Part shown: positions 6,773 through 8,840 of the stretch, in pieces
How the letters are laid out: the number at the start of each line of letters is the position of its first letter
How positions within the stretch are numbered: position 1 is the stretch's first letter
Assembly: GCA_030698645.1 (NCBI GenBank)
Contig: JAUYMV010000419.1
Location: 1 to 8,840, forward strand
DNA: 8,840 nucleotides
Direction: 5' to 3'
Source of the DNA: Mesorhizobium sp.
GTDB taxonomy: Bacteria > Pseudomonadota > Alphaproteobacteria > Rhizobiales > Rhizobiaceae
Translations under genes and position numbers: made by a program
Notes under the pieces: model-generated
What the model was told of the DNA's origin: nothing
What the model saw: only the letters and a program-made list of their open reading frames with translations
Database searches by the model: none

Positions 6773-7744
6773 ATGCTCACCAGTTCCGGTCTCGACCGCA
6801 TCCTGACCCTCGAACTGGTCCGCGTGTCGGAACGCGCGGCGGTCGCCGCCGCGAGGCTGCGCGGGCGTGGCGACGAAAAGGCCGCCGACCAGGTCGCCGT
6901 CGACGCGATGCGCTCCGAACTCAACCGGCTGGCGATCCGCGGCACTGTCGTGATCGGCGAGGGCGAGCGCGACGAGGCGCCGATGCTCTATATCGGCGAG
7001 GAGGTCGGCGCCGGCGACGGACCGGTGGTGGACATCGCCCTCGACCCGCTCGAAGGCACAACGCTGTGCGCCAAGAACCAGCCGAATTCGCTGGCGGTGA
7101 TCGCAATCGCCGAAAAGGGCAGCCTGCTCAACGCACCCGACGTCTACATGGACAAGATCGCGATCGGCCCCGGCTATCCGGAAGGCACGATCAACATCGA
7201 CCTGTCGCCGACCGAAAACATCACGCGGCTGGCCAAGGCCAAGGGCGTCGAAATCCACCACATCACGGCCTGCATCCTCGACCGGCCGCGCCACGCCAAG
7301 CTGATCGACGAGGTGCGCGCGACGGGCGCCGCGATCCGGCTGATCGGCGATGGCGACGTGGCGGCGATCATCGACACGACCGATCCGGAGGCGACCGGCA
7401 TCGACATCTATCTCGGCACCGGCGGCGCGCCGGAAGGCGTGCTGGCGGCGGCCGCGCTGCGGTGCACTGGCGGCCAGATGCAGGGCCGGCTGATCCTCGA
7501 CACGCCGGAAAAGGTCGCGCGCGCGGCCAAGATGGGCGTCGCGGACCCGAAGGCGATCTACCGCGCCGAGGATCTGGCGAGCGGCGACGTGCTGTTTGCC
7601 GCGACCGGCGTGACCGACGGCAACATGCTGGCCGGCGTAAAGTTCACCAAGAACTACATAGAGACGCACACGATCGTCATGCGCTCGTCCTCGCGCACGG
7701 TGCGCGAGATCATCGCCAAGCACCAGGACCCGGACAAGTTCTGA
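6773..7744 (+). CDS. glpX: class II fructose-1,6-bisphosphatase
   Basis: GlpX hydrolyses fructose-1,6-bisphosphate to fructose-6-phosphate in gluconeogenesis; some homologues also act on sedoheptulose-1,7-bisphosphate. It is cytosolic and divalent-metal dependent. The 323 residues match the family. Metal and active-site residues by alignment from memory with E. coli GlpX are Asp39 (AADQ), Glu63 (IGEGERDEAPM), Asp91 (DPLEGT) and Glu221 (GGAPEGV). ILDRPRH, DGDVAA and ATGVTDGNML are further signatures. The start at ATG 6773 gives MLTSSGLDRILTLELVRVSE, matching the usual N terminus; upstream in-frame TTG 6701 would add 24 non-conserved residues. A weak ACGAGG lies about 9 bases upstream. It is separated from hom by 151 bases with two hairpins and a dyad, so it may have its own promoter. 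Confidence 0.96.
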   Translation: MLTSSGLDRILTLELVRVSERAAVAAARLRGRGDEKAADQVAVDAMRSELNRLAIRGTVVIGEGERDEAPMLYIGEEVGAGDGPVVDIALDPLEGTTLCAKNQPNSLAVIAIAEKGSLLNAPDVYMDKIAIGPGYPEGTINIDLSPTENITRLAKAKGVEIHHITACILDRPRHAKLIDEVRATGAAIRLIGDGDVAAIIDTTDPEATGIDIYLGTGGAPEGVLAAAALRCTGGQMQGRLILDTPEKVARAAKMGVADPKAIYRAEDLASGDVLFAATGVTDGNMLAGVKFTKNYIETHTIVMRSSSRTVREIIAKHQDPDKF

Positions 7745-7781
7745 CGCGCGCCGCCGCGCTTCCTGCGGGTCCCGGCGCGCG
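7745..7781 (+). terminator. two-tier hairpin after glpX
   Basis: CGCGCGCCG (7745-7753) and CGGCGCGCG (7773-7781) form a perfect 9-bp stem starting at the base after the glpX stop codon. CCGC (7754-7757) and GCGG (7765-7768) can stack inside it. The T-run of an intrinsic terminator is absent (CTATGCTGG follows). It probably stabilises the glpX 3' end or attenuates read-through into recJ. Confidence 0.4.
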
Positions 7782-7794
7782 CTATGCTGGCGCC

Positions 7795-7821
7795 ATGACA
7801 GCGCGCGTTTGCCCCAAGTGA
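7795..7821 (+). other. 8-codon ORF overlapping the recJ start
   Basis: ATG 7795 opens an ORF encoding MTARVCPK whose TGA (7819-7821) overlaps the recJ GTG (7818-7820) in GTGA. Neither start has a recognisable Shine-Dalgarno. It could be a leader that couples ribosomes onto recJ, or chance. Too short to call a gene. Confidence 0.25.
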
Positions 7822-8840
7822 CGACGGAACGGCGGATCTTCCTCGGCGTGCGCAGTTCGGCGACCGGACTCGTCTGGGAGCACCGGCTGAACGAGCGGCA
7901 GGAAAACGTCGCGCTTGCCATCGCCCAGGGGCACGGCGTGCCGGACATCGTGGCGCGCGTGCTGGCCGGGCGCGACGTGGCCGCCGCCGACGCGGAGCGC
8001 TTCCTCGATCCGACCATCCGCGACCTGATGCCGGACCCGGCCTCGCTGACCGACATGGAGCAGGCCTCGGCCCGCATCGTGGCCGCCATCGCCGCGCGGG
8101 AGCGGGTCGCGATCTTCGGCGACTACGACGTCGACGGTGCGACGTCGTCGGCGCTGTTGAAGCGGTTTCTCGACCATTTCGGCGTCGAGACCGAAATCTA
8201 CATTCCCGACCGCATCTTCGAGGGCTACGGCCCCAATCCGGACGCCATGCGCGAGCTGGTCGCGCGCGGCGCCAGCCTGATCGTTACGGTCGACTGCGGC
8301 ACCAACAGTCCGGCGGCGATCGACGCGGCGCGCGCGGCGGGCGCCGACGTCGTGGTCATCGACCATCACCAGGTCGGCGGCGCGCTGCCCGCCGCGGTCG
8401 CCATCGTCAACCCGAACCGCGAAGACGATTTGTCGGGGCAGGGGCACCTCTGCGCGGCGGGCGTGGTGTTCCTGACGCTGGCGCAGGTGTCGCGGCTGAT
8501 CCGGGAGCGCGCGGACATCGCCATCCCGATGCCGCCCGACCTGCTCGGCATGGTCGACCTCGTCGGTCTCGCCACCGTGTGCGACGTGGTGCCGCTCGTC
8601 GGCCTCAACCGCGCCTATGTCGTCAAGGGGCTGCTGCAGGCGCGCAAGATGACCAATCCCGGCATCGGCGCGCTGGCGCGCGTGTCGCGCATCGGCGAAC
8701 CGCTCAACGCCTATCATTTCGGCTTCATGATCGGACCGCGCATCAATGCCGGCGGGCGCATCGGCGACGCCGGCCTCGGCAGCCGGCTGCTCGCCTGCGA
8801 CGATCCGGTGGAGGCCGGCAAGATCGCCGAGACGCTCGAC
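7818..8840 (+). CDS. recJ: single-stranded-DNA-specific exonuclease RecJ (5' part, cut by window end)
   Basis: RecJ degrades single-stranded DNA 5' to 3' in RecF-pathway recombination and mismatch and base excision repair. 341 codons are present; the family has about 560-600 residues, so the end lies outside the window. The DHH phosphoesterase motifs are in order: GDYDVDG (101-107, with Asp104 and Asp106), VDCG with Asp159, DHH at 182-184 in VVIDHHQVG, and Asp256 in ATVCDVVPL. GHLCAAGV and GPRINAGGRIG, typical of RecJ, follow. No stop interrupts the frame. The start is uncertain: GTG 7818 gives VTTERRIFLGVRSSATGL, which fits rhizobial RecJ N termini, but there is no ribosome site and no in-frame ATG upstream. 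An 8-codon ORF from ATG 7795 ends in a TGA overlapping this GTG, so coupled initiation is possible. It follows glpX by 73 bases. Confidence 0.95.
   Translation, partial: MTTERRIFLGVRSSATGLVWEHRLNERQENVALAIAQGHGVPDIVARVLAGRDVAAADAERFLDPTIRDLMPDPASLTDMEQASARIVAAIAARERVAIFGDYDVDGATSSALLKRFLDHFGVETEIYIPDRIFEGYGPNPDAMRELVARGASLIVTVDCGTNSPAAIDAARAAGADVVVIDHHQVGGALPAAVAIVNPNREDDLSGQGHLCAAGVVFLTLAQVSRLIRERADIAIPMPPDLLGMVDLVGLATVCDVVPLVGLNRAYVVKGLLQARKMTNPGIGALARVSRIGEPLNAYHFGFMIGPRINAGGRIGDAGLGSRLLACDDPVEAGKIAETLD

Noticed and set aside
6644..8089. 481-codon minus-strand ORF across glpX and the recJ start
   Set aside because: Long antisense frames are common at this GC content; the plus strand encodes two well-matched families here and the antisense product resembles nothing I know.
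7782..8717. 311-codon minus-strand ORF opposite recJ
   Set aside because: Same reason: the plus frame has all RecJ DHH motifs in order, while the antisense protein is an Arg/His/Asp-rich shadow.

Overview
The window looks like an ordinary chromosomal segment of a high-GC alphaproteobacterium of the order Hyphomicrobiales (Rhizobiales), most likely a Mesorhizobium-like member of the Phyllobacteriaceae. This rests on the high GC content, on the protein styles (a class I PHA synthase, a YcbK-type M15 lipoprotein with a long Pro/Ala linker, a short GlpX), and on the gene order phaC // small lipoprotein - aminotransferase - hom - glpX - recJ, which I recall from rhizobial genomes. The genus is inference. 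I see no mobile element, CRISPR array, RNA gene, tRNA or prophage.

Left part, minus strand: a class I poly(3-hydroxyalkanoate) synthase gene (phaC, 1439-3271) is followed 186 bases downstream by a gene for a secreted lipoprotein with a C-terminal M15 peptidase-like domain (80-1252). phaC has a good promoter candidate (TTGGAC, 17 bases, GATAAT) whose -35 box lies inside a perfect 7-bp inverted repeat, and a strong Shine-Dalgarno.

Right part, plus strand: a small exported, probably lipid-anchored protein (3386-3730); a class I PLP aminotransferase of the AlaC / LL-DAP-aminotransferase-like group (3846-5063); a 71-residue uncharacterised protein (5078-5293); homoserine dehydrogenase hom (5308-6621); class II fructose-1,6-bisphosphatase glpX (6773-7744); and the first 341 codons of recJ (7818 to the window end). 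The aminotransferase, small ORF and hom are packed tightly enough to be co-transcribed. Hairpins after hom and after glpX suggest separate or attenuated units downstream.

The core genes serve carbon storage (PhaC), gluconeogenesis or the Calvin cycle (GlpX), the threonine/methionine branch of the aspartate family (Hom), amino-acid transamination, and single-strand DNA exonuclease activity (RecJ). I found no convincing new multi-gene system. The most unusual item is the small gene at 5078-5293. Its base composition (129 G/C of 230 bases at 5061-5290, about 56%) and codon choice differ clearly from its neighbours, and it sits inside an otherwise conserved biosynthetic cluster. Most remaining findings are regulatory dyads and start-codon questions.
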